DNA of 64,000 nt, from assembly GCA_921293015.1 (NCBI GenBank), contig OV121086.1, forward strand, positions 28,816,254 through 28,880,253, given 5' to 3'. The position numbers and the translations under genes are program-made. This document shows, piece after piece, positions 1 to 12,300 of the stretch (positions are counted from its first letter, which is position 1; each line of letters starts with the position of its first letter). Below the pieces are notes generated by a model, which saw only the letters and a program-made list of their open reading frames with translations, ran no database searches and had not been told where the DNA came from. Source of the stretch: Phorcus lineatus (lineage: Eukaryota; Mollusca; Gastropoda; Trochida; Trochidae).

Positions 1-1009
1 AATTGATGGTCCAGTAGACCTAGATTCGGCACGCCTTTAAACTAAGTTTGTTACGTGTCAAATTGGGATTCCAAATCGTGCATTCTTAAATGAGTCTGTC
101 ATAAAATTATGGATAAACATAGGCTACAAATAATACAAAAGACATTAGATAAAGAGACCATTGGTGTTCTTTTAATTTTCTCTTTTATCAAGATCTACTT
201 TTGATATATTGCACCCTCTATAAAAAAAACCCACAACAGTTAGTTATTCTAAATAGTTTACATCTCAAGCTGGAGGTATTCAGTGTTTAACGCTAACACA
301 TAATGATTATTAAATCGACTTTAGGGACATAATGCCTTCGATCGAACCAACTAGTTTGGGGCACTTAGAATGTTGATGTGACTCCCAACAGTGACACCTT
401 AGAATGATGGTGTTTGTCTTAAAGTAACATTTAATCGCAGTGTTTTTCGGATTTAAGAAATTAACAGGATAAATTCAAGAGTACGAGAATAATAAATAAT
501 GACTAATAGAAGTTGACACATTCTCGAAGACAAACGATTTTTAGTCTTATTAAAGTTTGGGTGATTGAAAAGGAAGAGATGCAAGAAAAAAACATTGGAT
601 TATACATGAATAGTTTTAGTTTTATTCGATTTGCAGGAGGTACGTACATCAAATAATGCGACTGGGGTGCAAAAGTGCAAAGTGAAAAACTGCTGATGGG
701 CTATAGTAACTTCAAGACCTCGGATATTTTGTTAATAAAACGAACCACAGTTGATTTAATTTCACTACATTCAACATCCTCGATAAACCAGGGATAAATG
801 TTCCGTTTGTCTTCGCTTTATCACCCTTGGACTTGTTACCGGGATTTGAAATATTGAAATCATCCGTCCTTGATATTGGTAATTAATTATTTTTTTCCTA
901 TCAAGTCCGTTTCAATTTGTGTTTGTTTCATAACAATATTCCACAGCTGGTAATTTGGGAACAAATATTCCTTATGAAAACCCCAGGAGTGAACTAAGGA
1001 TAGTTTCGA
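1..1009. other. Intergenic, nothing recognised
   Basis: AT-rich sequence with no open frame of useful length, no inverted-repeat termini and no tandem structure that I can see. It ends where a SINE copy begins. Confidence 0.5.
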
Positions 1010-1312
1010 GTGTGGGTGAGTTTGGGTTTAACGTGCTTTGAACAATATTTCAGTTATTAAACACGTGGATGACAAGCATCCAAAAGAGAGTGGACAGATA
1101 GGGGAGAAAGGGATCGAAAGGCTTAAGGGAAAAGACGGAAAGAAAGGCATAGTGAGAGATAGACAACAGGTTTTAGAAGGACTCAAATTTAGTCTGGCTT
1201 CTATCCGTCGACCTGTCCAGCTTGGGTGTCCCTACAAGGAGCATGAAAGCTCCAGCTGGCATAGCTCGAAGCACGCAAACCACCACACCACGTTAAGGTA
1301 TCGAGTCCAGTA
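1010..1312 (-). repeat. SINE-like dispersed repeat, family 2
   Basis: A unit of about 300 bp seen again at 5085-5292, 8412-8640, 21890-22123, 23103-23415 and partly at 47500-47590. The left end carries GTGAGTTTGGGTTTAACG, which is the reverse complement of the tail also used by the tRNA-derived SINE family here, so the copy lies on the minus strand. A 91-codon open frame crosses it on the plus strand, but it recurs only as part of the repeat and is not a gene. The right end reads GGTATCGAGTCC, which resembles a pol III B box. Whether this family has its own tRNA head is unclear. Confidence 0.6.
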
Positions 1313-2279
1313 GTGGGGATAGTTACTCAGAATATGAATTACATGTATATAGTTGTATAGAGTTTCTTTCTCATTCTTCATTACCTTAAAACAACTAAAT
1401 CCACATATAATTATACAGAAACTACTTCTATCATAATGAAGACATGTTAAGACATTTAAAGTACATTCAAACAATTTTTTATATCGACATATTTTCCTTA
1501 TCAAACGGCAATCATTACAATAAAAAAAAGTAATGAATTTGGATTTCAAAGAGGCCATAATTTTTACTTTAAACGTCCATCTTTGAACTAAACATAACTC
1601 TGATTGATGTTCACATGAGAGGCAACAGCCCAATGCTTTCAAGTGGTAAATCCAGCTCTTCAAAGAAACTGAAATCCAGGCATAGAGCTTTACAAGAAGA
1701 ATGTGTGGCAGGAACAGTACACTTGATTCACGTAGTGCATGCATCCATAATCACTTTAAACGTGTTTTATTCATTAGGTTATAAATCTTTAAAAAATCGG
1801 ATTTTGCAACTTAATTATTGATAATACTGCTTAAAGACCAGAAACTTTCAGTTTTGTTTTGTGTTCTGTTCATGCTTTATGAAATAAGCGAAAATTTTCA
1901 CTGTAATGTCACATTGTAATTTGAACTATGTTTGGAGTACCTCAGTATCAATATTTCCGAAAAGCGATACTCCAAAAAGTTTCTTGAAACAGATTAGGAG
2001 AAGTTAACAGCCCTAACTGAATCTACCGAACGATATGAATCTTAAAGAGACACTCCGCGAGTGAGTATTTCTACGAGAGGAGTATATTTTTACTCTTATA
2101 AAAATACCATCACCCGATAGAAAAATCTTCCCTTAAAGTTTGATACCAACAACTGATTTTTGGAGACAGACGGAAAGTATACATAATGCGTGCCCAAAGA
2201 CACCTACCATAAGTTTCGAGCGAGCGCTTCTGATTTCTGACATCACCGCTTGGTTCCAAGCTTGCGTATCACGTGACCA
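1313..2279. other. Intergenic, nothing recognised
   Basis: Short open frames on both strands overlap each other and show no family motif. The last few hundred bases may already belong to the decayed repeat that follows. Confidence 0.45.
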
Positions 2280-2829
2280 GCAGTTTGTGAACAGAACTCT
2301 GAAACTGTTCATCACATCATTCTAAAACTTTACATTAGTATTATGCACCAACTGAAGTGGTTTCATTTGAAAACAAATGTTTTTCATTTCCTTATAAGTT
2401 ATTGAATTAGGCCTCAATACTTTTATAAATTCTTTTCCTGAACAGAACTACAAAAAAAATTTTCATGTGTATTGCCCATCTGCTCGAATGGTGTATTTTC
2501 ATATTTATAGAATTAAGAATTATTTTGTCTTGGTCTCATTGGAATTAAGCTGAATTAGGAGTCACTGAAGCCAAATAAAACAACTGCTAATCAAATATTT
2601 TGGAAACTTAGCATGTGAATTGCACTATTCCTGAAGTAGCGCCTTTTGTTATTTTCAGATTTCTGACAAATATTTATTTATGTCTCCAAGGACAAAAATT
2701 GAAGTAGAAGTCTGTACATGGATAGCTTAATTTCCAGAGCCGAACTCCAACACAGTTCATAATATCTTTGTTATAAACACCCCTTGAAGTGGTAGCTTTT
2801 GATATTTCAAGACTTCTTCAAACAATTAT
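2280..2829. repeat. Decayed tandem repeat D, left part
   Basis: Poorly conserved units of the form 'agaactc...catcac...tctttctaaaacttt...accaactgaagtggt...' recur at 2290, 2440 and 2740, and again right of the inserted element at 4380-4430 and in the 36.9-37.7 kb region. They look like an old tandem element that received family A copy 1. Monomer length and true ends cannot be fixed by eye. Confidence 0.4.
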
Positions 2830-4325
2830 TAGCTCATCAGGTCTGAAAGACCCGATGGGCTTATGGCATGGCATGGCGTCCGGCGTCCGTCCATCCGTAA
2901 ACTTTTCACTTTTTCGACTTCTTCTCCAGAACCAATGACTCTAGAGAGCTGAAATTTTATGTGCATACTCCTTGGCAAATAGGGATTCTAAATGGTAGAT
3001 TTCGTGGCCCCATGACCCCAAATGGGGTCACAAGGGTCAAAACCTTAAAAATCTATTTTAATCTTCTTCTCCAGTTCCAAAAGGTCCAGAGAGCTGAAAA
3101 GTTGTGTGTAGACTTCTTGGCCAATGGGGATGCTAAATTGTAGATTTTGTGACCCCATGACCCAACATGAGGTCAGAGGGGTCAAAACATGAAAAACCTA
3201 TTTTCATATTCTTCTCCAGTTCCAAAAGGTCTAGAGAGCTGAATAGTTGTGTGTAGACTCCTTGGGCACTGGAGATTCTAAATTGTAGGTTTGGTGACCC
3301 CATGACCCCAAATGGGGTCACAGGGGTCAAAACCTGAAAAACCTATTTTCATCTTCTTCTCCAGTTCCAAAAGGTCTAGAGAGCTGAAAAGGTGTGTGTA
3401 GACTCCTTGGCCAACGGGGATTCTAAATTGTAGGTTTGGTGACCCCATGGCCCCAAATGGGGTCACAGGGGTCAAAACCTAAAAAACCTAATTTCATCTT
3501 TTTCCCTAGTTCCAAAAGGTCTAGAGAGCTGAAAAATTGTGTGAAGACTCCTTGGACACTGGGGATTCTAAATTGTAGGTTTGGTGACCCCATGACCCCA
3601 AATGGGGTCACAGGGGTCAAAACCTGAAAAACCTATTTTCATCTTCTCCAGTTCCAAAAGGTCTAGAGAGCTGAAAAGGTGTGTGTAGACTCCTTGGCCA
3701 ACGGGGATTCTAAATTGTAGGTTTGGTGACCCCATGACCCCAAATGGGGTCACAGGGGTCAAAACCTAAAAAACCTAATTTCATCTTTTTCCCTAGTTCC
3801 AAAAGGTCTAGAGAGCTGAAAAGGTGTGTGTAGACTCCTTGGTCAACGGGGATTCTAAATTGTAGGTTTGGTGACCCCATGACCCCAAATGGGGTCACAG
3901 GGGTCAAAACCTAAAAAACCTAATTTCATATTTTTCCCTAGTTCCAAAAGGTCTAGAGAGCTGAAAAATTGTGTGAAGACTCCTTGGACACTGGGGATTC
4001 TAAATTGTAGGTTTGGTGACCACTTGACCCCAAATGGGGTCACAGGGGTCAGAACCTTAAAATCCTACTTTTATCTTCTTCTCCAGTTCCAAAAGGTCTT
4101 GATAGCTTAATAGTTGTGTGTAGACTCCTTGGACAATGGGGATTCTGAATTGTAGGTTCGGTGACCCCTTGACCACAAATGGGCAATGGGCCTTTTTTAT
4201 TTGATTGTGAATAACTCGGACGTTGGGACAGGCTATCTTTCCTACACTGCCCATGACCCCATGGTCTAAACCCAAACACCTATTTCTATCAAAAGTCTGA
4301 TGAGCTACAGAGCCCATGGCTCTAT
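2830..4325 (+). mobile_element. Pearl-like tandem-core element, family A copy 1
   Basis: Starts TAGCTCATCAGG and ends CTGATGAGCTA followed by a perfect 6-bp hairpin (AGAGCC-CAT-GGCTCT) and a T run. The first 30 bases fold into a 14-bp hairpin (AGCTCATCAGGTCT / AGACCCGATGGGCT, with G-T pairs). Next comes a short CCGTCCATCCGT tract, then about nine tandem monomers of 145 bp and a unique tail of about 130 bp. There is no protein-coding gene. The design matches bivalve 'pearl' elements, which have been grouped with non-autonomous Helitron/Helentron elements; that assignment is inference. It lies in a T-rich site inside decayed repeat D. Confidence 0.75.
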
Positions 4326-4560
4326 TTTTTTCTGTTTTCATGGAAGCACGTAGAAACTGTTCTCTCATCAGCCTAATTTTTGGAACAGAAATATAAAAAT
4401 AAAACTGCTCATCATATCTTTCTAAACTTTATTTAATGGTTTCTAACAAATTTGTGTTTTCTGAATAAAAATAATTGTTACAAATTATAGAGGATTGTAG
4501 GATATGTCATCTTCTGATGAATTGTTTCACTTATCATGTTATGCCATCATCTTGTCTGTC
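4326..4560. repeat. Decayed tandem repeat D, right part
   Basis: After the family A element the sequence resumes with tttctgttttcatgg and a unit ending tctttctaaactttattt, which matches the D units left of the insertion. The stretch acaaattat...ggatatgtcatc near 4480 also resembles sequence at 39105-39135. Confidence 0.35.
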
Positions 4561-5084
4561 CAATATTATCTTGTGACAGAGAAAATCTAAAAGAAGACTC
4601 TCCTTAGAAAATATATGAAAATTTAATGCTTATAAATCTCAAATGGATAGGATCATTTTCATCATTTCAAACCTACGGAAATTGTGCATTATCAGTGTCC
4701 ATTCTTTAAAAAAATCCATTCAAGTCCTGAAGAACATTTCAGAAATGTGCATGTGATCGAAATGATCACATGGATTTTCAAACTTAATAAAATAATTCTT
4801 GATTATAAAGACATAAACCATTAATGGGGACTACTTGTACCTATTTTACGTATTATATTGAACAGTTTATACAATTTCAGGACAAATAGTTCAATGAAGA
4901 GACGTGGCATTGAGTGGAAGTGTAATATTCATAATGGATCACTCCCAAAATTATATTTTAGTAATTTGTACAAGTGAACACTAAGCACTCATGTAAAGTT
5001 ATAATTAAAACAAACTTACCTTGGTCCCTACATCCCTATTATTATATTTTATTGAAACTGCAACAGCCTTTTATTTCACCAAGA
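4561..5084. other. Intergenic, nothing recognised
   Basis: AT-rich, with no open frame, terminal repeat or tandem structure noticed. Confidence 0.45.
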
Positions 5085-5292
5085 TAAGGCCAAAATAAAG
5101 ATTGAAGCCGGACCAAATTTGAGTCCTTCTAAAACCTGCAGTCTTTCCCTTACTAAAACTTTCTTTTCCCTCATTCTTTCGATCCCTTTTTCCCTGATCT
5201 ATTTTCTCTTTTTGGACGCTTGTCATTCACGTATTCAATGACTGATCATGAAATATTGTTCCAAATACATTAAACATAAACTCACTCGCCAT
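5085..5292 (+). repeat. SINE-like family 2, decayed copy
   Basis: Matches the family 2 unit in reverse of the copy at 1010: gaccaaatttgagtccttct, the pyrimidine-rich middle, ttcatgaaatattgttc and a final aaactcactcgcc. Several substitutions mark it as old. Confidence 0.5.
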
Positions 5293-7865
5293 TCTGCTTC
5301 TTTTTGAGGCACAGTTTAGTTACTAGGCGTTTATATAGATTTCATGTGTTATGTTGTATGAAAAATCAACTTTGAAAGACTGATTTTAAATGTCATGAAA
5401 TTGAATCAATATGTCATCACAAATAAACTAGAAACAGTATTATTGTCCTTATTGGGTATATCGGATTTCTTTTAGAATATTTGAAATGGTAGTTTTTGCA
5501 ATAAATTGGCAGGAGACATGTACAAGTTCTGAAATAAGAGTATTTCACCGAATTAAACAAACGTTTGAAGCTAAACCTTTTTTTTACCCTAGAGTCATAT
5601 CATTCCAGAACATCCGGCTCTATTAAGGTGTTAATATTTAACTTTAATCTGTTTCCTGTAGCGTATACGACCCACGGAGAGAAAAAATACACACAGAGAC
5701 AAAAAAAATACCCACGGGAAAAAAAAAAAGAAATGTGCAGACGAAGCTGCCTTTATGGTTATGTTTTAGAAATGCAATTAATACACGTTAAATATCAAGA
5801 GGGAACCTTCACCATTAAAGTTCTTAAAATTGACATCATTTGCAGCTAATACAGACTCAAATGGACTAAGAAATGCCACGAAAACATAAAAAAAATTCAA
5901 GAAAAATGCACGTCAATCCTTCTTACAAATAGCACTATAATATGAAATAGGATAGGATATCATAAAGAAAAGATCATAATACAAAACTAATGAAACTAAT
6001 GCAAGTGCTAAGCATCGCTCTTTGACATGTCAATCACATGGTTATGTATGATTAGGATAATTGATTCAGATTGTTATGCAGCCGCTCCGCTCAAAGTTAT
6101 ATATTCATCATTGCGTGGGTCCTTGTAAATATCTCTTTTAATGGTCTCTTGAGCCTCTCAAGACTTACTTGTATATGCTTTAGTCTTGCGTATATTAGTT
6201 TGCAATACGCGCTCTCAACTCACACTTCACAAGAACGAGTACGTAAGGTTTCCTTTGAAAGAAGCTGATGGAACTGCGCTGTAAGGAACCATTATATTTT
6301 CATTGGGTTTAAGAAAATTAAAAAACTTGAAAAACCATAAACTCTTGCAAAATGATTATTCAAATTCGTAGTTTGACATTCTACAGGCAGGTTCTTGTTC
6401 CGTATGACTGAATGGAATGTCAAAACAGTTTGCAGCTCATATGGTCTCTTGGTCAGGCCAAACGAAAACTGTTTTAAAGCCTACAGATAACTTTGAGACA
6501 ATATTCGGAAAATTCTATCTCTATCATATGTCTTAAGGAATGTACCAAGGCAACTAAAATATACATTTAATTACAGTTAAATGTCCGACATATTTCAGAG
6601 GATGTTTCAGTAAAAAATTATTGGTTTTAACCTAACAAGGAATTTCTTTTCAACGAGGGTAAACTATCTTTAGAAAAAGTTTTCTTGTGTGTTCGTATCA
6701 TATCAATGCCTTCAGATTCCAAAAGCAGATTTTGACGGATAACATATTGATATATTCACGAAGATTGATATAAAATTGTTGAATTAATTTGTGAGCAATG
6801 TTTTGTTTAAAGTTGTTTAACCTAGAAAAATGGCTAATTTACATTTAGTAATAAACGAACGTTGCATGCCTGTGAGCACGTATCAAATACAAAATGAAAC
6901 ATCTGATATGTATTTTAGCCAGAAATTTGAATAACTTTGTTAGGAAAGATCCTTGAACGTCGAAATATCATTTTATGATTTAAGATTTGTCAATCAATGC
7001 CTATTATGGACTCTTCTATAGTTCTTAAAATATGTGTTGTATTAGAATATTTTGATAGAATTGATTCATAAAGGAAATTCAAAATAAATTTATTTTTCAA
7101 TTCACCCTATTTGTTTACATTGTAAGAAACAAGTTTCAGGTCATGATTTAGGGTTTTAACTACCTTTGGCTACATGGTTCATCGACGTTTATAACAGTTA
7201 GCACTGGATTTCAACACAAATACGAGGAAAGATCATCTTGCTCGTATTGACAATGGAAAATTGTAAAGAATGTTTCAAGTCTTTAAATACTGGTGCATCT
7301 AGACATGCACTTGTTTTATTATGAATGATTTACTTTATTTACATAAAACTTTTTAAAAGGTCCAAGTTCATTTTAAAAATCTACCCATGTTAACAAAGGG
7401 CTGTAAAACTCAAACGGAATCAGGAAGTCGGGATTTGATTTCAACCGTATCAATTTCAGCCAAGAGGCTTCCGTCCCTGTAACTCGCACGGAAATTGCTT
7501 CAGTAGTTTAAGAGCTACAGCTGACACAATTTCTGTTCAAATGATCAGAACCATGTCAGAAAGACTTTTGTCTGAAGACTTAATAAGGGTAACTTACATT
7601 TTGAAATATTGCCCAATGAGGGATCACACCATGCTGGGACGCTCAATACTCCTACACTGTTGTGGTCGGTTTGAAAAAAACATCCTCATGTCCTTACTTG
7701 AAGAGTGTGCAACTTCTTTTAAGCTGAAAATCAGGTATAAATGTCATAAACTGAATCGGCCAGACCTCAAGAAGCCATAAGCCAGATCAATAGGCCATCC
7801 GCCTTAATTACAGCTAGGCTGTGGAACCTCCATGATCCATCCCTTGACTAATGACGTCAAGATTA
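5293..7865. other. Intergenic, nothing recognised
   Basis: About 2.6 kb with only short open frames (for example 94 codons from 5565 and 79 codons from 7541) that show no motif or codon signal I can defend. No termini of transposons were found. Confidence 0.4.
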
Positions 7866-8056
7866 GGCCAGGGCCCAGTTGTTCAACACTCGGTTGTTTT
7901 TACCACTGTTTAACTCCTAACGGCCGGTTCAATACTAAACCGCCATTAGCTAACCGAACGTAAGCGTTGTTCAAACAATGGTTAGTCACGACGTGAACAG
8001 TGTGGTTATCGTCTCTATATCTAAAAATTAAAATTTTGTACTTCCGTTAACCGAAA
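7866..8056 (+). mobile_element. Harbinger-type terminal region, decayed
   Basis: Begins GGGCCCAGTTGTTCAACACT, a terminal sequence common on PIF/Harbinger-like elements of marine invertebrates. It is followed by a stretch rich in gttaac/gttcaa motifs and leads directly into the Myb/SANT-like reading frame. The matching right end is lost, apparently beyond a SINE insertion at 8412. Confidence 0.45.
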
Positions 8057-8408
8057 ATGGAGAACAAAAAGATCCCTTTCACTCCAAGAAAAAAAAGAAG
8101 AAATTTCAGTGAAGACGAAGAAAATGTTATTCACTCTATGATGGAAGCGAATTGGTCGGTGCTGAAGGAAAAAACATTCGAGTGAGGTCACGAAAAAACG
8201 GAAAAACAACGTTTGGTCAGATATTGTGAGATGGGAATATGCGAAGGATATGGCACCGAGATCTTTAGCAGAAGTCAAAGTAAAATAGACAAACATGACC
8301 CGGAAGGCGAAGAAGTCCTAAACTGTATACCGGATGTAGGTCAGGAAAACGGGGGAGGACCACCGCCGCCTGAACAAAGTTAAGGGACGAGTCTAATCAT
8401 CGACATAA
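8057..8408 (+). pseudogene. Myb/SANT-like (NAIF1-type) transposon protein, broken
   Basis: An ATG at 8057 opens a frame reading MENKKIPFTPRKKRRNFSE, then an acidic DEENV and a tryptophan-containing helix (NWSVL). The frame stops at about codon 42. The homologous sequence continues in another frame (EVTKKRKNNVWSDIV, then SLAEVKVK) with a TAG where a tryptophan is expected, and later GGGPPPPEQS and IIDI. This order fits the Myb/SANT-like DNA-binding partner protein encoded by PIF/Harbinger transposons, where it helps the transposase recognise DNA. At least one frameshift and two stops make it a fossil. A SINE family 2 copy follows at once and may have cut the 3' part. Family assignment is from motif memory, not a search. 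Confidence 0.55.
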
Positions 8409-8411
8409 AAT

Positions 8412-8640
8412 AATGCTCCTGGTAGGGTCACCAAGCTGGACCGGTCGACGGGTAGGAGCCAGTCCTAATTTGAATAGTTTTAAAACCTGTTGTCGAACTC
8501 TCAGTATGCCTTTCTTTCCGTGTTTTTCTTCATCTTCTCGACCCCTTTCTCTCTGATCTGTCCACTCTCTTTTGTATGCTAGTCATCAACGTGTTTAATA
8601 ACTGAAATATTTTTCATAACCCAAACTCACTCACTCACGC
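8412..8640 (+). repeat. SINE-like family 2 copy
   Basis: Starts CTCCTGGTAGGGTCACCAAG and ends with the tail cataacccaaactcactcactcac. It matches the unit at 1010 in reverse, and the tail shows the TCAC repeat in full. It lies directly after the decayed Harbinger gene. Confidence 0.6.
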
Positions 8641-8924
8641 TTTGACACTCGAGGGATAAATTGTCATGCTACCCTTTGAGGTAGCGTATGTGACCCTAGT
8701 AGCCTACTTTTGTTTCATTATGTTTATAGGACCGAATGTTGATTAGGAAGAAGTCGAAGACTAAAGAAGGGGTCAGCAACAGACAAGTTAATCATATTGC
8801 AAATTTTTACGGCGCTAATTTGCATGATTGCAGTATGCTCAAAAAACATTAACACGTCTATGAACAGAGTTGTTCGGAATATGTAAACGTCTTATGATTC
8901 ATATCAGTGAGTGAACATGCATGA

Positions 8925-9030
8925 GGGTGGGTTATGAGACTCGATTTGAATGTTTCAAATCTTGCAGACTGTTTCAAATCTTGGGGAAGAGAGTTCCACG
9001 AATTTGGTGCACAATACTCAAAGAATCTCT
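8925..9030 (-). pseudogene. LINE reverse transcriptase C-terminal remnant
   Basis: On the minus strand the sequence reads RFFEYCAPNSWNSLPQDLK followed by a short tail with FKSSLITH. The pattern 'F.y.aP..WNsLP..l......Fk..L..h' is the usual C-terminal end of CR1/Jockey/RTE-type LINE polyproteins. The frame is stopped just upstream and nothing of the catalytic core is recognisable, so this is a small old remnant. Confidence 0.5.
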
Positions 9031-9224
9031 AACAAGAGCACATCAATTTCGTTGTGGTACCATCAGAGGTTGTATCTGGATTCGTCAGACCGAATAACAT
9101 GACGTCGTGCCTGTTATCATGTCGAACGAAGGCGCATATGGTTATCTGCTGCGGTCTTTGTAGCTGCTTACTAACCGTTCTCGCGTAGAACATTCCTTCT
9201 TAATAATGTCTCCCATTGGTTTTG

Positions 9225-9366
9225 ACTGAGTTCCCGTCCGCGTCCGCGTCCGTGTCCGCGTTGGCGTCCTCGGGCGTTTCCGGAGCATAACTCTGAAAGT
9301 ACTTGACCCGGCAATCTTCACCAAATTTGGTATATATCCTCTTCATATCATGTAGATGTGCCTTTT
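9225..9366 (+). mobile_element. Family C tandem-core element, left piece
   Basis: Begins with a CCGTCCGCGTCCGCGTCC-type tract and enters a monomer reading TTTCCGGAGCATAACTCTGA and, later, CACCAAATTTGGTATATATCC and GATGTGCCTTTT. The monomer is then cut by family A copy 2. The pieces at 14506-14548 and 16066-16402 complete it, so one family C element once ran from about 9225 to 16402 minus its two insertions. Confidence 0.6.
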
Positions 9367-12300
9367 TAGCTCATCAGGTCTGAAAGACCCGATGGGCTTA
9401 TGGCATGGCAAGGCGTCCGTCCATCCGTCCATCCGTCCGTCCATCCGTCCATCCGTAAACTTTTCACTTTTTCGACTTCTTCTCCAGAACCAATGACTCT
9501 AGAGAGCTGAAATTTTATGTGCATACTCCTTGGCAAATGGGGATTCTAAATTGTAGATTTCGTGACCCCATGACCCCAAATGGGGTCACAAGGGTCAAAA
9601 ACTTAAAAATCTATTTTAATCTTCTTCTCCAGTTCCAAAAGGTCCAGAGAGCTGAAAAGTTGTGTGTAGACTCCTTGGGAACTGGAGATTCTAAATTGTA
9701 GATTTTGTGACCCCATGACCCCAAATGAGGTCACAGGGGTCAAAACATGAAAAACCTATTTTCATCTTCTTCTCCAGTTCCAAAAGGTCAAGAGAGCTGA
9801 ATAGTTGTGTGTAGACTCCTTGGGCACTGGAGATTCTAAATTGTAGGTTTGGTGACCCCATGACGCCAAATGGGGTCACAGGGGTCAAAACCTGAAAAAC
9901 CTAATTTCATCTTCTTCTCCAGTTCCAAAAGGTCTAGAGAGCTGAAAAGGTGTGTGTAGACTCCTTGGCCAACGGGGATTCTAAATTGTAGGTTTGGTGA
10001 CCCCATGACCCCAAATGGGGTCACAGGGGTCAAAACCTTAAAAACCTAATTTAATCTTTTTCCCTAGTTCCAAAAGGTCCAGAGAGCGGAATAGTTGTGT
10101 GTAGACTCCTTGGGCACTGGAGATTCTAAATTATAGGTTTGGTGACCCCATGACCCCAAATGGGGTCACAGGGGTCAAAACCTAAAAAACCTGATTTCAT
10201 CTTCTTCTCCAGTTCCAAAAGGTCTAGAGAGCTGAAAAGGTGTGTGTAGACTCCTTGGCCAACGGGGATTCTAAATTGTAGGTTTGGTAACCCCATGACC
10301 CCAAATGGGGTCACAGGGGTCAAAACCTAAAAAACCTAATTTAATCTTTTTCCCTAGTTCCAAAAGGTCCAGAGAGCTGAATAGTTGTGTGTAGACTCCT
10401 TGGGCACTGGAGATTCTAAATTGTAGGTTTGGTGACCCCATGACCCCAAATGGGGTCACAGGGGTCAAAACCTGAAAAACCTAATTTCATCTTCTTCTCC
10501 AGTTCCAAAAGGTCTAGAGAGCTGAAAAGGTGTGTGTAGACTCCTTGGCCAACGGGGATTCTAAATTGTAGGTTTGGTGACCCCATGACCCCAAATGGGG
10601 TCACAGGGGTCAAAACCTTAAAAACCTAATTTAATCTTTTTCCCTAGTTCCAAAAGGTCCAGAGAGCTGAATAGTTGTGTGTAGACTCCTTGGGCACTGG
10701 AAATTCTAAATTATAGGTTTGGTGACCCCATGACCCCAAATGGGGTCACAGGGGTCAAAACCTAAAAAACCTAATTTCATCTTCTTCTCCAGTTCCAAAA
10801 GGTCTAGAGAGCTGAAAAGGTGTGTGTAGACTCCATGGCCAACGGGGATTCTAAATTGTAGGTTTGGTGACCCCATGACCCCAAATGGGGTCACAGGGGT
10901 CAAAACCTAAAAAACCTAATTTAATCTTTTTCCCTAGTTCCAAAAAGGTCCAGAGAGCTAAATAGTTGTGTGTAGACTCCTTGGGCACTGGAAATTCTAA
11001 ATTGTAGGTTTGGTGACCCCATGACCCCAAATGGGGTCACAGGGGTCAAATCCTGAAAAACCTAATTTCATCTTCTTCTCCAGTTCCAAAAGGTCTAGAG
11101 AGCTGAAAAGGTGTGTGTAGACTCCTTGGCCAACGGGGATTCTAAATTGTAGGTTTGGTGACCCCATGACCCCAAATGGGGTCACAGGGGTCAAAACCTA
11201 AAAAACCTAATTTAATCTTTTTCCCTAGTTCCAAAAGGTCTAGAGAGCTGAATAGTTGTGTGTAGACTCTTTGGGCACTGGAGATTCTAAATTGTAGGTT
11301 TGGTGACCCTATGACCCCAAATGGGGTCACAGGGGTCAAAACCTGAAAAACCTATTTTCATCTTCTTCTCCAGTTCCAAAAGGTCTAGAGAGCTGAAAAG
11401 GTGTGTGTAGAATCCTTGGCCAACGGGGATTCTAAATTGTAGGTTTGGTGACCCCATGACCCCAAATGGGGTCACAGGGGTCAAAACCTAAAAAACCTAA
11501 TTTAATCTTTTTCCCTAGTTCCAAAAGGTCCAGAGAGCTGAATAGTTGTGTGTAGACTCCTTGGGCACTGGAGATTCTAAATTATAGGTTTGGTGACCCC
11601 ATGACCCCAAATGGGGTCACAGGGGTCAAAACCTAAAAAACCTAATTTCATCTTCTTCTCCAGTTCCAAAAGGTCTAGAGAGCTGAAAAGGTGTGTGTAG
11701 ACTCCTTGGCCAACGGGGATTCTAAATTGTAGGTTTGGTAACCCCATGACCCCAAATGGGGTCACAGGGGTCAAAACCTAAAAAACCTAATTTAATCTTT
11801 TTCCCTAGTTCCAAAAGGTCCAGAGAGCTGAATAGTTGTGTGTAGACTCCTTGGGCACTGGAGATTCTAAATTGTAGGTTTGGTGACCCCATGACCCCAA
11901 ATGGGGTCACAGGGGTCAAAACCTGAAAAACCTAATTTCATCTTCTTCTCCAGTTCCAAAAGGTCTAGAGAGCTGAAAAGGTGTGTGTAGACTCCTTGGC
12001 CAACGGGGATTCTAAATTGTAGGTTTGGTGACCCGATGACCCCAAATGGGGTCACAGGGGTCAAAACCTTAAAAACCTAATTTAATCTTTTTCCCTAGTT
12101 CCAAAAGGTCCAGAGAGCTGAATAGTTGTGTGTAGACTCCTTGGGCACTGGAAATTCTAAATTATAGGTTTGGTGACCCCATGACCCCAAATGGGGTCAA
12201 AACCTAAAAAACCTAATTTCATCTTCTTCTCCAGTTCCAAAGGTCTAGAGAGCTGAAAGTTGTGTGTAGACTCCATGGCCAACGGGGATTCTAAATTGTA

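Noticed and set aside
1232-1744. 170-codon minus-strand ORF
   Set aside because: It crosses from a SINE into unrelated AT-rich DNA and has no recognisable domain.
4290-4325. Hammerhead ribozyme at family A termini (CTGATGAG motif)
   Set aside because: The CTGATGAG core string is present but no GAAA strand follows stem II, so the motif is incomplete; the string is the terminal inverted repeat.
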